Below the pieces are notes generated by a model. That model ran no database searches, was not told where the DNA came from, and saw only the letters and a program-made list of their open reading frames with translations. 64,000 bases of DNA from assembly GCF_006757745.1 (NCBI RefSeq), contig NZ_AP019740.1:2108001-2172000 (forward strand), written 5' to 3'. This document shows, in pieces, positions 28,939 through 39,782 of the stretch. The position numbers and the translations under genes were made by a program. Position 1 is the stretch's first letter. Every line of letters starts with the position of its first letter. This stretch comes from Acinetobacter radioresistens DSM 6976 = NBRC 102413 = CIP 103788. Lineage in GTDB: Bacteria; Pseudomonadota; Gammaproteobacteria; Pseudomonadales; Moraxellaceae.

Positions 28939-30963
28939 TTAAACACCCATGATCAGGCTGACAATCAGGTCAATGCCCTTAATAGCAACAAAAGGCAATA
29001 TGACTCCCCCCACGCCATAAATCAGCATATTTCGGCGTAATAGCTGAGTTGAAGTGGAAGGCGTAAATTTGACACCGCGCAATGCTAGTGGAATCAGTAA
29101 TGGAATAATAATGGCATTAAAGATCAGTGCAGAAAGAATGGCACTTTCCGGACTGGCGAGTTGCATGACATTGAGTACCTGCATTTGTGGAATAGCCAAT
29201 ACAAATAAAGCCGGTAATATTGCAAAGTATTTAGAGATGTCATTTGCCAGCGAGAAAGTTGTCAATGTACCGCGGGTAATTAGCTGCTGTTTCCCAATCT
29301 CAACCACTGCCAGCAGTTTGGTCGGATCTGAGTCCAGATCTACCATATTACCGGCCTCTTTAGCAGCCTGAGTTCCAGAATTCATAGCCAGACCAATGTC
29401 GGCTTGTGCTAATGCCGGTGCATCATTAGTACCATCCCCTACCATTGCCACAAGATGACCATTTTGCTGCTCGCGGCGAATACAGGCCAGTTTGTCTTCT
29501 GGTTTAGCCTCGGCGATATAGTCATCTACGCCAGCTTCAGCTGCAATTGCAGCCGCAGTCAGAGGATTATCACCGGTAATCATAACGGTCTTGATTCCCA
29601 TCTCTCTCAGGCGTGCAAATTTTTCTTTAATGCTGGGTTTGACCACATCAGATAGTTCAATCACTCCAAGAATATTCTGGTTTAAACTGACTACCAGTGG
29701 CGTTGCACCTTTGGAGGCTACCTGCTCTACCCGTGTTTTCAGTTCAGGATTATTTTCAAGAGACTGAGAGGTAAATTTCAAGATTGCATCTATGGCTCCT
29801 TTGCGGATTTGCTGGCCAGTTTCCAGATTAATTCCAGAAATACGGCTGGCGGCATTGAAAGCAATAAATTCGGCTTGTTCTGGCTGGTGCACATGCTCGC
29901 CCAGTTCTTTTGCCAGAGACACCACAGATTTACCTTCTGGTGTAGGATCAGCAAATGATGTTAATACTGCTGCCTGACGTAGCTCAGATGGTGTTACGCC
30001 AGTTAGTGGATAAAATGCAGTTGCCTGACGGTCTCCATAAGTAATGGTTCCGGTTTTATCCAGTAATAGCACATCGACATCTCCCGCTACTTCAACCGCC
30101 TTGCCAGATTTGGCAATCAGATTGGCTTTTAATGCGCGGTTCATGCCAGCAATACCAATGGCAGGCAATAAACCACCAATCGTTGTCGGAATCAGGCAGA
30201 CCAGTAAGGCCACCAGTACAATCGGATCAAGAATAATACCTAGAGATCTGGCTATGACCGGCAGGGTTGCTACCACCAGCACAAAGGTTAGGGTCATAAC
30301 CGTCAATAAAATCCCCAGAGCAATCTCATTGGGAGTTTTCTGGCGGTTTGAGCCCTCAACCAGTGCAATCATCCGGTCCAGGAAACTATGTCCAGTTTCA
30401 GCAGTGACCTGTACAATAATGCGGTCAGTCAGAACTTTGGTTCCTCCGATCACACCAGAACGGTCCGTCCCTGCTTCACGCAGTACGGGTGCAGATTCGC
30501 CAGTAACCGCAGCTTCATTAATCGTGGCAAAGCCATGCACAATTTCACCGTCTGCAGGAATCAGCTCCCCTGCCCGGATTTCTATTAAATCATTTAGAGC
30601 CAGTACTGTAGCAGCAATCTGTTCGCCCTCCTTATCCTGCAAGGTTTTTAAACGTCGGGCCGTGAGGTTCTGACGAGCCTGCCGCAGGGAAGCTGCCTGC
30701 CCGCGTCCTTTGGCCTCTGCTACAGCTTCTGCATAATTGGCAAATAAGACCGTAATAAAAAGAATAAAAGTAACAGTCATCCCAAAAAACAGCTGGGTCT
30801 GTCCGAACACTGTACTGAACAATGTAATCAAGGTTCCCAGCCATACCACTGCCATTACCGGATTTTTAATCATGTGCTGTGGGAGCAGTTTAATAAAGGC
30901 ATTTTTCCAGGCAGTGCTCTGGTATAGAGCAGGAACTTTTTGTGTTTGATTCACAGATTTCAT
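28939..30963 (-). CDS. kdpB: Potassium-transporting ATPase ATP-binding subunit KdpB
   Basis: P-type ATPase catalytic subunit, 674 residues. The actuator motif TGES is at 154-157, the phosphorylated Asp302 lies in DKTGT (302-306), the hinge motif is MVGDGTNDAPAL, and the KGA nucleotide-binding motif appears as IRKGAIDAI. The start at 30963 (MKSVNQ) is preferred over an in-frame codon at 31005 because a GGGG-rich ribosome site (AAGGGGAAAA) directly precedes it and the length fits the family. It follows kdpA by ten bases. Confidence 0.97.
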   Translation of the reverse strand: MKSVNQTQKVPALYQSTAWKNAFIKLLPQHMIKNPVMAVVWLGTLITLFSTVFGQTQLFFGMTVTFILFITVLFANYAEAVAEAKGRGQAASLRQARQNLTARRLKTLQDKEGEQIAATVLALNDLIEIRAGELIPADGEIVHGFATINEAAVTGESAPVLREAGTDRSGVIGGTKVLTDRIIVQVTAETGHSFLDRMIALVEGSNRQKTPNEIALGILLTVMTLTFVLVVATLPVIARSLGIILDPIVLVALLVCLIPTTIGGLLPAIGIAGMNRALKANLIAKSGKAVEVAGDVDVLLLDKTGTITYGDRQATAFYPLTGVTPSELRQAAVLTSFADPTPEGKSVVSLAKELGEHVHQPEQAEFIAFNAASRISGINLETGQQIRKGAIDAILKFTSQSLENNPELKTRVEQVASKGATPLVVSLNQNILGVIELSDVVKPSIKEKFARLREMGIKTVMITGDNPLTAAAIAAEAGVDDYIAEAKPEDKLACIRREQQNGHLVAMVGDGTNDAPALAQADIGLAMNSGTQAAKEAGNMVDLDSDPTKLLAVVEIGKQQLITRGTLTTFSLANDISKYFAILPALFVLAIPQMQVLNVMQLASPESAILSALIFNAIIIPLLIPLALRGVKFTPSTSTQLLRRNMLIYGVGGVILPFVAIKGIDLIVSLIMGV

Positions 30964-30973
30964 TATTTTCCCC

Positions 30974-32686
30974 TTAGCCCTGAACCAGTAGTAAATGGTC
31001 AGCAATGGGTCCCAAGATCAAGACGGGCATGAATTGTAAAAGAGTTAGCATGACCACAATAGCAATCAGTGTTAAGGCAAACGTTGGCGTTTCTACTTTC
31101 AGACTGCCTGCACTTTCAGGTGCCTGCCGTTTAACTGCCAGACGCGCAGCAATCAGTAAAGGAATAATCAGTGCCGGAAAGCAGCCTGCCAGCAGTGCAA
31201 TACTACAGCTGATATTCCACCAGACAGTATTATCAGCCAGTCCTTCAAACCCAGAACCATTATTGGCAAAGGCCGAAACATATTCATAAAATACCTGGCT
31301 GATTGCATGACTCCCGGGATTACTGTTACCAGTAAGTTCAGGAAAGAACAGGCTTATTGCAGTGAACAGTAAAATAATTACTGGCTGAATAAGAATAACC
31401 ACAGCCAGTAATCTGATTTCAGGCGCTTCCACTTTTCGGCCGAATAGCTCTGGTGTACGACCTGTCATCAGCCCGGCAATAAATACCGCCAGGAACAGAT
31501 AGACCAAAAACTGCTGCAAGCCACAACCAATTCCACCCCAGATGGCATTGATCAACATGTTTGACAATGCAACCAGTCCAGTCAATGGTGCGGATGAATC
31601 ATGCATCATATTGACAGAACCATTATTCACCTGCGTTGTCACAGCAGCCCAGAGTGCTGAAGAACTCTCAGCAAAGCGGACTTCTTTACCTTCCATTGAT
31701 GAGATATTTGTGGCTGTATCAGATAAGCTTTCTGACCAGATTGCGCCAGTCGCCGAGATGACTGACATCAGCAGCATTGAACCAAATACAAAGCCTGCAA
31801 ATTTTGGACGTCTGGTCAAAAAACCCAGCATGACAATAATAGAAACTGGAATAAGCAAGATTGCCAACATTTCCAGAAAATTGGAAAGTGGTGTCGGATT
31901 TTCTAAGGGCACACTACTGTTTGGCCCATACCAGCCGCCGCCATTACTACCAAGCTGTTTAATTGCCACCATCGGTGCCACAGGCCCTAATGGAATTTTC
32001 TGAGTGGAAAGTTCAGCATTAGGTTGAACTACCTGAACCTCTGGCCCGCCCTCAAAAGTCGAAGGTACACCCTGACTGTTCAGTAGCAGCGACCAGAGTA
32101 GACAAAGTGGAATTAAAAAACGGAATGTTGGCCGAATTACATCTGCCCAGTAATTTCCTACATTTAGTCTGGCCAGCGCTGAACTGTTATCACATTCGAT
32201 AGGTCCTGGCTGTTTCAGATTAAACAACGCACGCAAGGTAGCAACTACCATAGCCAGCCCCATCATAGGCGTAATTATCTGCAAGCCCACAATACCGACC
32301 ATTTGTGACAAATAAGATAGCTGTGCCTGACCAGAATAATGCTGCTGGTTAGTATTAGTCAGGAAAGAAATCATGGTGTGTAAAGCCAGGTCCCATGACA
32401 TATTAGGTGCATGGTTTGGATTAAGTGGTAGCCATGCCTGTACCATAAAGAGTATCCAGACCAGCATGCCTACTACAAAACAACTTAAGACAAAGCTCAA
32501 TATATAGGTTCTGGCACTCATTTCCTGTTGAGGCTGAGTGCCCAGTACGGCGTAAACAGGTTTTTCTATCCAGCTAAACAGGATGTCACTTCTCATTTTG
32601 TGATATTGCATCACGTCTGATAGATATTTCCCCAAAGGAAAAGCAAAAATTACTACCAGCGCGATCAATAAAAAGAATTCCAACAT
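30974..32686 (-). CDS. kdpA: Potassium-transporting ATPase K+-binding subunit KdpA
   Basis: Channel-like K+-binding subunit related to KtrB/TrkH, 570 residues with about ten membrane helices. The four selectivity-filter regions can be seen: NTNQQHYSGQ, GSNGGGWYGPNSS, IWGGIGCG and FANNGSGFEG. It is the first gene of kdpABCDE. I find no kdpF-like small membrane peptide just upstream, only a 10-codon frame. Upstream sequence holds three CGTAAATT repeats that may be KdpE sites. Confidence 0.96.
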   Translation of the reverse strand: MLEFFLLIALVVIFAFPLGKYLSDVMQYHKMRSDILFSWIEKPVYAVLGTQPQQEMSARTYILSFVLSCFVVGMLVWILFMVQAWLPLNPNHAPNMSWDLALHTMISFLTNTNQQHYSGQAQLSYLSQMVGIVGLQIITPMMGLAMVVATLRALFNLKQPGPIECDNSSALARLNVGNYWADVIRPTFRFLIPLCLLWSLLLNSQGVPSTFEGGPEVQVVQPNAELSTQKIPLGPVAPMVAIKQLGSNGGGWYGPNSSVPLENPTPLSNFLEMLAILLIPVSIIVMLGFLTRRPKFAGFVFGSMLLMSVISATGAIWSESLSDTATNISSMEGKEVRFAESSSALWAAVTTQVNNGSVNMMHDSSAPLTGLVALSNMLINAIWGGIGCGLQQFLVYLFLAVFIAGLMTGRTPELFGRKVEAPEIRLLAVVILIQPVIILLFTAISLFFPELTGNSNPGSHAISQVFYEYVSAFANNGSGFEGLADNTVWWNISCSIALLAGCFPALIIPLLIAARLAVKRQAPESAGSLKVETPTFALTLIAIVVMLTLLQFMPVLILGPIADHLLLVQG

Positions 32687-32864
32687 GCCTCTTTCCCCTA
32701 TTTCAATAAATTAGAAGACAGAAGGAGCATCTGGTATTTTTTCTTATTTAATAACGCGTCCCCATGATGACTTATTCTCATGTACGCATCATCTGCAAAT
32801 TGGGTAAACATTTTTCGAACCTTGATCATTGGAAAATTCCACTATCAAGTATGAAAAAGGGCAC

Positions 32865-32915
32865 CGTAAATTTTCTATTGATAAAGCACTAAAGGGCGTA
32901 AATTTTGCGTAAATT
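32865..32915 (-). promoter_or_regulatory. Candidate KdpE-binding repeats
   Basis: CGTAAATT occurs three times, at 32865-32872, 32897-32904 and 32908-32915: spacings of 32 and 11 bases, near three turns and one turn of DNA. On the transcribed strand this reads AATTTACG-N3-AATTTACG, similar in style to the T-rich TTTAYA direct repeats bound by E. coli KdpE. It lies about 180-230 bases before kdpA. Confidence 0.5.
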
Positions 32916-33060
32916 CTAATTTCTATATAAACTTTTTAAAAAAATAAAAACAATGACATAAAACTATTTCATATTTATCAAAGTGAATATCCTGGAGAAT
33001 AATCTAACTGATATAAACTGTTTTTATTAATATATTTATAGCCAGATTACTAAAAATAAA

Positions 33061-33090
33061 GCTCAAAAGTACGCAGTCATACTTTTGAGC
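33061..33090 (-). terminator. Terminator of the TorF-type porin gene
   Basis: GCTCAAAAGTA - 8-base loop - TACTTTTGAGC, a perfect 11-base stem just past the stop, with TTTATTTTTA following in the leftward direction. Confidence 0.85.
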
Positions 33091-33100
33091 TTATCGCATC

Positions 33101-33889
33101 TTAAAAAGCTTTGGTAAGGGTAAATACTGCGCCAGTATCTACACCGCGCTTGCCAGCATGATCTAACGCATCTTTATCCAGATTAGTACCCACTACAGCA
33201 AGTTCTGCGCTTGCATCAGGGAAAGAAGCGAAATTATAAGTCAGACCAGCTTTATAGTCGAAATAACTATTTTCACCTTGCTGATTAAAATCATAGTCAT
33301 CTACAGTAGTATAGCCAATACTGGCCACCGCACCGAAATTAGTCTGGGCAAGCGGTACAGCATACCCCAGCGTAGCATTCCAGCTATTCTTGTCTTGACC
33401 TGCATAGTCATTGGTATAGCTCAGACTTGTTAATAGACTGTCATCATTTATTAATATACGTTCAAGAATAAGTCTGGCATATAACTCTGCATAATCACCC
33501 TCATTACCACTAATATAGTTATAGTAACTTGCACCTATATCTAAAGTTACAGGTACTGAACTTGATAATTTGAGAGGCGTGCTATAGCCAATTGATGGAT
33601 CAAGTTCCATATGAGGGTCTGCAGTACCATAATCTACATTCGAGGCAAAAGCACTAAAATATAATCCACTTTTATGTGTCAGAGTTGCGGTTCCCTGAAT
33701 AGCTGGATCAGTTTGGGTCTGGGTAATCCCGCGGAAACGGTAATCGCTGGTAAGAGTAATATTACCACTGAGTTCAAAGTCTTGGGTATTTTCAGCTGTT
33801 TCAGAAGCAGCAAAAATCTGATTTGAACATATACCAACAATTGAAAAAGCTATAACCTTTTTAAAGATTAAATTGGAGTTAAAAAGCAT
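33101..33889 (-). CDS. TorF-family putative outer membrane porin
   Basis: 262 residues. A signal peptide (basic start, hydrophobic core FKKVIAFSIVGICSNQIFAA) precedes a beta-strand-rich chain with alternating aromatic and small residues. The first strand motif LSGNITLTSDYRFRGITQTQ is the hallmark of the Gcw_chp/TorF porin family, and the chain ends in a C-terminal Phe typical of barrel proteins. The substrate is unknown. It has its own terminator and an AT-rich upstream region. It is on the same strand as kdp, but the terminator lies between, so it is a separate unit. Confidence 0.85.
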   Translation of the reverse strand: MLFNSNLIFKKVIAFSIVGICSNQIFAASETAENTQDFELSGNITLTSDYRFRGITQTQTDPAIQGTATLTHKSGLYFSAFASNVDYGTADPHMELDPSIGYSTPLKLSSSVPVTLDIGASYYNYISGNEGDYAELYARLILERILINDDSLLTSLSYTNDYAGQDKNSWNATLGYAVPLAQTNFGAVASIGYTTVDDYDFNQQGENSYFDYKAGLTYNFASFPDASAELAVVGTNLDKDALDHAGKRGVDTGAVFTLTKAF

Positions 33890-34269
33890 AATACATCACA
33901 TAGATACTAAAATAAGTTATAAGATTAATTAGGCAGAGCGTAAAATTTATAGCATAAATTACTTGAAAAACATAAATTTTATATAAAAATTTTAGAAAAT
34001 AATAATAGATTAAATAAAAATTAATTAATAAAGAGCAAAAAAAATAATACCTACAATTTAAATAAAAATTTAATAAAATACTATTTCTAATTAATATTCA
34101 ATTAATTATATAATCATTAAAAATCAGATATAGAATAAGATGTTTTTATTTTTATAATTATTTAGATATGAGATTAAACCTACCTATTTAATATACTCTT
34201 CTTTACTTACCCAAATACTGTGTAGCAAGTAAAGAGAGCTTTTGTGTAGAGTAAAATATTACATTATTG
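33890..34269. other. AT-rich gap upstream of the porin
   Basis: 380 very AT-rich bases between two leftward genes. It presumably contains the porin promoter. I see no strong hairpin for the permease to the right and no open frame. Confidence 0.5.
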
Positions 34270-35757
34270 TTATGAGCAGGGTCTATTTTTATAGAAAATG
34301 CTATAGCTCAAGTAACATGCAATCATAAATAGAATACAACAGATAAAACCGACTTGCATTGAAGGATCAGCAACCATACTGATACATGTAATGACGCAGA
34401 AGAGCCCTCCTAAAATTGGTGTGAGTGGAAATAGTGGTGCAGCGAATTTAAGATCCTTGACCGTTTTACCTGATTTAATCCACTGTCTGCGAAAGTTGAA
34501 TTGGCATACACATATTGAAATCCAGACTACTACCATGGTAAAGGCAGCAACACCGAGCAGATTCTTGAAAATCGTTTCAGGAGCAAACTGTTCAGATAAC
34601 AAACCAGGTATTGCCCCGAACATAGTTACAATTATGGCAACAATGGGTGTGCCAGAGCGTGTCAATTTGGCAAAGATTTTAGGCAACTGATTTTTGCTGG
34701 ACAATGACCACATCATTCGAGAGGCAGCAAATAACCCTGAGTTTGCTGCAGATAATAATGCTGTAATGATGACAAAACGGATAATATCTTCTGCATAAGG
34801 TATTCCAATATAATTAAAGACCGTTACAAAGGGGCTATTACTAACACTGTTTGAATTGATACCCGCCATTTCAAATGGAAGTAATGCACAAATCACCACA
34901 ATGGTGCCAACAAAGAAAATTAATAAACGCCAGATAGCTGCATTAATGGCTTTGGGAACATTCTTGGCTGGCTCTTCAGCTTCACCGGCGGCTACACCAA
35001 TTAATTCTGTACCAGAAAAAGCAAAATTAACGATGAGCATGGTGGCAAAAATGGGATAAATCCCGGTTGGAAACCAGCCATGTTCTGTCAGCTTGCTAAA
35101 TAACGGAGCAGATTCATGACCATGATAGGAAATCACACCAAAAATAGCGGCCAAACCTAATCCGATAAAACATAAAATAGTGAGTACCTTAACCAAGGAT
35201 AACCAAAATTCAGATTCGGCAAATAAGCGTGTCGAGCTCACATTGAGTACAAAAACCAGAGCAGCAAACAGCAATGTCCATGTCCACATAGAAATGGAAG
35301 GAAACCATTCCTGCATAAGCAGTGCAGCCGCAGTAAATTCAGTGCCTAAAGTAGCCGTCCAAGTTAACCAGTATAGCCAGGTAATCATATAACCTGTACC
35401 CGGACCAATATACATTCTTGCATATTCACCAAATGAGCCCGATACAGGCATTTGTACAGCAAGCTCCCCAAGACAAAGCATCACCATATAGGCAATCGCT
35501 CCCCCAAGCAGATAAGATAAAATGGCGCCTATTGGGCCAGCTTGAGAAATGACATCACCTGAGCCTAAAAACAGTCCTGTTCCAATTGCGCCCCCCAGTG
35601 AAATCATGACTAAATGACGCTTGGTCATGGCACGCTTTAGGGGTTTATCTGTCTCTGCTGCAGAAACTTCTGTCTTACTACATGTGTCTTGCTGAACCAC
35701 ATATTGCTCACCCAGAACTTCTCCTGACGGAAATATTTTTTCATTGTTGTTACTCAT
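34270..35757 (-). CDS. Amino acid permease of the MmuP/AnsP type (ast-linked)
   Basis: APC-superfamily proton symporter, 495 residues from the ATG at 35757, with about twelve helices. An upstream in-frame TTG (35829) is less likely. Helix 1 carries LGGAIGTGLFLGSG. Long stretches (FAFSGTELIGVAAGE, ITALLSAANSGLFAASRMMW) match the S-methylmethionine permease MmuP and related carriers. A cytoplasmic N-terminal tail of about 40 polar residues is unusual. It lies just after astE on the same strand, about 175 bases away. Supplying arginine, ornithine or glutamate to the ast pathway is therefore a reasonable inference, but specificity is not shown by sequence. A close paralogue lies at 57543. Confidence 0.85.
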   Translation of the reverse strand: MSNNNEKIFPSGEVLGEQYVVQQDTCSKTEVSAAETDKPLKRAMTKRHLVMISLGGAIGTGLFLGSGDVISQAGPIGAILSYLLGGAIAYMVMLCLGELAVQMPVSGSFGEYARMYIGPGTGYMITWLYWLTWTATLGTEFTAAALLMQEWFPSISMWTWTLLFAALVFVLNVSSTRLFAESEFWLSLVKVLTILCFIGLGLAAIFGVISYHGHESAPLFSKLTEHGWFPTGIYPIFATMLIVNFAFSGTELIGVAAGEAEEPAKNVPKAINAAIWRLLIFFVGTIVVICALLPFEMAGINSNSVSNSPFVTVFNYIGIPYAEDIIRFVIITALLSAANSGLFAASRMMWSLSSKNQLPKIFAKLTRSGTPIVAIIVTMFGAIPGLLSEQFAPETIFKNLLGVAAFTMVVVWISICVCQFNFRRQWIKSGKTVKDLKFAAPLFPLTPILGGLFCVITCISMVADPSMQVGFICCILFMIACYLSYSIFYKNRPCS

Positions 35758-35932
35758 ACACGCTTGCTCCAACTGTCTTCTTATGACAACCTGTCCTTGC
35801 TGCTTAGTTCCATAAAAAATTAATATCAAAAAGATATTTTTTATCCCTGTTGTATTTTTACTGAGCTTCCATATTCAAACTCCATGTATATTCTTCTCTA
35901 CCGACATCCCGTCTGTTTCTAATCGCTTTAAC

Positions 35933-36907
35933 CTATTTAATTTCTTTCAAAATCAGGCCTGCCCTAAGCCCCGTTTTTACTTCTGGATTAGGAAATAAAA
36001 TCCAGAGCGGCTGATCCTGTACCACATAGCTGCCCGCTTGCTGTGTAGCAATCACCTCACCTGGTTGAAAGGTAGAAAAATTAGGTGCATCTGCACTTAA
36101 GTTCAGTTTAAAGTCATCATTTATTTTTAGGATTGAATCTATTACCTTAAACTGACGAATATCCTGCTTCTGTCTGTTTGGTAAGGCCTGACCTGAAAGT
36201 GCAGCACGCAGCATCTGGTCCGTACTGAAAAACCCGGCCAAATCATTTTGTCCAAAGGGTTTGGCCTTACCTAATTCCAAAGTACTGCTGGCGGCCTGAA
36301 AACGTTCAGTGGTGAAATGCGTGAAAGTTTTTCCAGCTGCATTGTGGTATACCAAGGCATCCAGATCAGCAGCCTTTAAGCTTTGAATTAAAAAGTCATC
36401 ATAAGGCTGCATCTGGTAAGGGAATAGGGCAAAAACTGGAAGTAAAGATTCACGAATCGCGGTATGTAAATCATAATGATAGCGTTGTGCATTTGACTGG
36501 CTTTGCTGAAAAAACTGTGTAGTAACCTGTTCCAATAACGCTGCACGTTGAGTTTCGCCATCTTGGGCCAATTGCTGGTAAGCACCGCAGAACATGCGAT
36601 TCATATCATTTTCAAGATAACGAACCCCTTGTCGGATTGCAGCGGGATTGCCCAATACGAAAAGTACACGAACCGCTAAAGCCAGCTGACCGGAAAACAA
36701 ATCCTGAATGATCTGTGCCAGCAATTCGATCGGTGCCGTTTCATTGCCATGAATACCAGCCGAAAGCACGATGGTTTTTCGATAAGCCGTTTTTGGCGTA
36801 CATTGCAATAGCCCTTCACCCAGCCACTGCCATGTAAATCCAGCCGTTTCACCCTGTATCTGCTCAGGGGGCTGTTGCGCCAACGTCAACGCGAGTAGAT
36901 CAACCAT
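35933..36907 (-). CDS. astE: Succinylglutamate desuccinylase
   Basis: Last AST step: N-succinylglutamate to glutamate plus succinate. Zinc carboxypeptidase-like fold of 324 residues. Metal ligands are recognisable in [13 protein letters not shown] (His and Glu) and [12 protein letters not shown] (His). It is the fifth ast gene, 32 bases after astB, with GGAT before the ATG. Gene order C-A-D-B-E matches the usual ast operon. Confidence 0.95.
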   Translation of the reverse strand: MVDLLALTLAQQPPEQIQGETAGFTWQWLGEGLLQCTPKTAYRKTIVLSAGIHGNETAPIELLAQIIQDLFSGQLALAVRVLFVLGNPAAIRQGVRYLENDMNRMFCGAYQQLAQDGETQRAALLEQVTTQFFQQSQSNAQRYHYDLHTAIRESLLPVFALFPYQMQPYDDFLIQSLKAADLDALVYHNAAGKTFTHFTTERFQAASSTLELGKAKPFGQNDLAGFFSTDQMLRAALSGQALPNRQKQDIRQFKVIDSILKINDDFKLNLSADAPNFSTFQPGEVIATQQAGSYVVQDQPLWILFPNPEVKTGLRAGLILKEIK

Positions 36908-36939
36908 GTACTTTCATCCTTAAAAGCGTTATTGAATAT

Positions 36940-38280
36940 TTATCTCTGGAAGTGATAAACCGAACCTAAACCCAGAATCCTGGTGAGTTCATCCAGCGCG
37001 GTGCGACTCTCAATCAATAAATCCGGATCAGCCAAATCGTCCTGGGTTAACTCGTCACGATAATATTGATCTACCCACTGATTCAGGGTTTTGAACAATG
37101 CATCATTCATAAACAGGTTTGGATTGATCGCAGCAAGTTCCGCCTCATTCACCGCCACACGTAAGCGTAAACATGCAGGACCACCGCCATTTCGCATACT
37201 TTCACGCAGATCAAACACCTTGATGTCATCAATTGGCGTACCCATTTGAATCATGTCATTTAAATAGTCCCAAACTGCTTTGTTCTGGCGAGATTCCTCC
37301 GGTACCACAATACTCATGCCGCCATCCGCACGGGTCAGAATCTGGCTATTGAACAAATAGGTCGATACCGCATCAGCAACACTGACTCGACTTTCAGGTA
37401 CTTCAATCGACACAAACTCTTGCCCAATCCCTGCCATTTTCTGACGGATTTCCTGCAATGCGTCAGTTTGATTTAAGAATGCCTGCTGATGATGAAAGAG
37501 AACCTGCTGGTTACTGACAGCAATAACATCATTATGAAAAACGCCCTGATCAATTACTTCAGGATTTTGCTGGATAAAAATCGTGCGATTATTATCGAGA
37601 CGGTGCAAACGGGCAATAGCCTCACTTGCTTCACGAGTTTGACGTGCAGGAAATTTCTGTGGAGCAACCCCGCCGCCAATCTGTTGCTGGCCATATACAA
37701 ACACCTGTACACCAACCTGATCATAAGCACCACCGAGGCGGTTATGATTGGCTGCACCTTCATCCCCAAACAGTGCGGCTTCAGGCAATGCTTCATGGTG
37801 CGCAAAATATACATCATTGTTGAACATTGCTTGCAGAATACGTGTGGTCGTATGATGCTCAATTGAGCGATGGAACTTATTGTTCAGGTTTGCCGCAGTA
37901 AAATGCATGCGACCGTCCGCGCTATCTGCCGATGGCGACACCGTACAAGAATTCGCAGTCCACATGGAGGAAGCCGAGCTCAATGACGACAACAGTGCCG
38001 GCGCAGTGCGCATGGCTTGGGTAATCACGTCAATATCACTGCCGCTAAAACCCAGACGGCGTAGCGTTGGCACATGTGGCCGCTCTTGTGGGGCAAACAC
38101 GCCTTGCTTGAGTCCCAAATCCGCCAGCGCTTTCATTTTCTTCAAGCCTTGTTTTGCGGCCAATTTCGGATTGGATGCATTATTACGGTTTTTAGTTGAT
38201 GCGACATTGCCAAAAGACAGACCTGCATAATGATGTGTCGGCCCAACCAGACCATCAAAGTTGATTTCATAACCTGACAT
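36940..38280 (-). CDS. astB: N-succinylarginine dihydrolase
   Basis: Second AST step: N-succinylarginine to N-succinylornithine, two ammonia and CO2. Guanidino-modifying-enzyme fold, 446 residues. The N-terminus [19 protein letters not shown] is characteristic of AstB, and [19 protein letters not shown] holds the C-terminal catalytic cysteine. The start at 38280 is preferred over 38292 because GGAG lies seven bases before it. It follows astD by 32 bases. The high ammonia yield makes this step the nitrogen-releasing one. Confidence 0.96.
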   Translation of the reverse strand: MSGYEINFDGLVGPTHHYAGLSFGNVASTKNRNNASNPKLAAKQGLKKMKALADLGLKQGVFAPQERPHVPTLRRLGFSGSDIDVITQAMRTAPALLSSLSSASSMWTANSCTVSPSADSADGRMHFTAANLNNKFHRSIEHHTTTRILQAMFNNDVYFAHHEALPEAALFGDEGAANHNRLGGAYDQVGVQVFVYGQQQIGGGVAPQKFPARQTREASEAIARLHRLDNNRTIFIQQNPEVIDQGVFHNDVIAVSNQQVLFHHQQAFLNQTDALQEIRQKMAGIGQEFVSIEVPESRVSVADAVSTYLFNSQILTRADGGMSIVVPEESRQNKAVWDYLNDMIQMGTPIDDIKVFDLRESMRNGGGPACLRLRVAVNEAELAAINPNLFMNDALFKTLNQWVDQYYRDELTQDDLADPDLLIESRTALDELTRILGLGSVYHFQR

Positions 38281-38312
38281 TTTTTTCTCCATGTGTCCTG
38301 ATGTGGTCCGTC

Positions 38313-39782
38313 TTACAGCACAATGCCCGGTGACAATTTTGAGGGTAAGCTCACACTGTCACTTTCCAGGGAAGCCATCGGCCATGCACTATAATCTGCG
38401 GCATAGAACGCACTGGCACGGTGATTGCCCGATGCGCCCACCCCACCAAACGGTGCCGCACTTGATGCACCTGTTAATGGCTTATTCCAGTTCACAATCC
38501 CTGCCCGCGCTTCAATCAATACACGATCAAATAAATCACGGTCAGGTGACACCAGCCCTACGGCCAAACCAAAGCGGGTGTTATTGGCAATATTTAAGGC
38601 TTCATCGAAGCTGTTATAGCGATAGATCGTGGTGAGCGGGCCAAAGTATTCATCATCAGGAATATCGGTAACCTGGGTTACATCTAAAATGCCTGCGGTG
38701 AGCAATGAACTATCTGCTTGTGGACGCGTCATTTCCAACAATGCTTTTGCACCTAGAGCAATCAGTTTGCTTTGTGCTGCCAGCATCTGTTCCGCAGCAT
38801 GTGCAGAAATCACCCCGCCCATAAAGGGTTGTGGTTCAGCATTCCAGACACCAACCACCAAGTTTTTAGCGACTTCAACAAAACGTTGAATGAAGGCATC
38901 CCCATTGGCACCCTGTTTAACGATAATACGGCGTGCACAGGTACAACGTTGTCCCGCAGAAACAAAAGCCGATTGAATGGCTAAATTCACCACCGCATCA
39001 ATATCGGTTGCTTCATCAATAATCAGGGCATTATTACCGCCCATTTCCAAAGCAAGAATTTTTTCAGGTGCACCAGCCATTTGCTTATGCAATTGATAAC
39101 CTGTGTTGGCGCTGCCTGTGAACAGTAAACCATCTATTTGTTCAGCTGCTGCAAGTGCTTCACCCGTGCTACGCCCACCTTGTACGATGTTCAGTACACC
39201 TTTGGATAAACCGGCCTGTTGCCATAATTTTGCAGTTTCTTCCGCAGTCCAAGGGGTGAGTTCACTTGGTTTAAACACCACGGTATTGCCGGCAATCAGT
39301 GCAGGAACAATATGACCATTTGGTAAATGACCCGGGAAGTTATACGGGCCAAATACAGCCAGCACGCCATGAGGACGATGACGTAACGACGCCACCCCAT
39401 CTGGCATTTCAGTTTCGCTAAAACCAGTCCGTTGATGATAAGCGCGGATTGAAATCGCCACTTTACCGATCATTGATTGTACTTCGGTTAAGGTTTCCCA
39501 TAGCGGTTTACTGGTTTCCTGACTAATCACTTCAGCCAGTTGGGTTTTATGTTGTTCCAATAAGCCGGCAAAACGCTCAATAATGGCAATTCGTTCTTCT
39601 AAGGCTAAGCGTGCCCAAGCTGGAAATGCCTGCCGAGCAGCATGACAAGCTTGCTCAACATCGGCCTGGCTGGCTTCATGCCCTGCCCAAATTTGCTCAT
39701 TGCTGACAGGATTTTTTTTACTGAACGCAGGCCCTTGTCCCTGAATCCAGGTATCATTAATGAATAATGCACCTTGTGACAT
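38313..39782 (-). CDS. astD: N-succinylglutamate 5-semialdehyde dehydrogenase
   Basis: NAD-dependent oxidation of succinylglutamate semialdehyde to succinylglutamate, fourth AST step; 489 residues of the aldehyde dehydrogenase family. The catalytic Glu is in [10 protein letters not shown] and the nucleophile Cys in [11 protein letters not shown]. The NAD-binding [10 protein letters not shown] loop is present. The ATG shares one base with the astA stop (TAATG), so translation is coupled. Confidence 0.95.
   Translation of the reverse strand: MSQGALFINDTWIQGQGPAFSKKNPVSNEQIWAGHEASQADVEQACHAARQAFPAWARLALEERIAIIERFAGLLEQHKTQLAEVISQETSKPLWETLTEVQSMIGKVAISIRAYHQRTGFSETEMPDGVASLRHRPHGVLAVFGPYNFPGHLPNGHIVPALIAGNTVVFKPSELTPWTAEETAKLWQQAGLSKGVLNIVQGGRSTGEALAAAEQIDGLLFTGSANTGYQLHKQMAGAPEKILALEMGGNNALIIDEATDIDAVVNLAIQSAFVSAGQRCTCARRIIVKQGANGDAFIQRFVEVAKNLVVGVWNAEPQPFMGGVISAHAAEQMLAAQSKLIALGAKALLEMTRPQADSSLLTAGILDVTQVTDIPDDEYFGPLTTIYRYNSFDEALNIANNTRFGLAVGLVSPDRDLFDRVLIEARAGIVNWNKPLTGASSAAPFGGVGASGNHRASAFYAADYSAWPMASLESDSVSLPSKLSPGIVL

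Larger units (their letters stand above)
32687..33100. other. kdp promoter region and porin 3' region
   Basis: 414 bases without a gene. It holds the presumed KdpE-controlled promoter of kdpABCDE (repeats at 32865-32915) and the porin terminator at 33061-33090. The rest is AT-rich. Confidence 0.6.

Noticed and set aside
30044..30673. 209-residue open frame antisense to kdpB
   Set aside because: It is the mirror of a strongly conserved gene; its composition (Ser/Thr/Arg-rich) reflects the opposite-strand codons.
32698..32730. Ten-codon frame just upstream of kdpA as a candidate kdpF
   Set aside because: It encodes only MLLLSSNLLK, much shorter than KdpF and without its hydrophobic helix, and it lacks a ribosome site.
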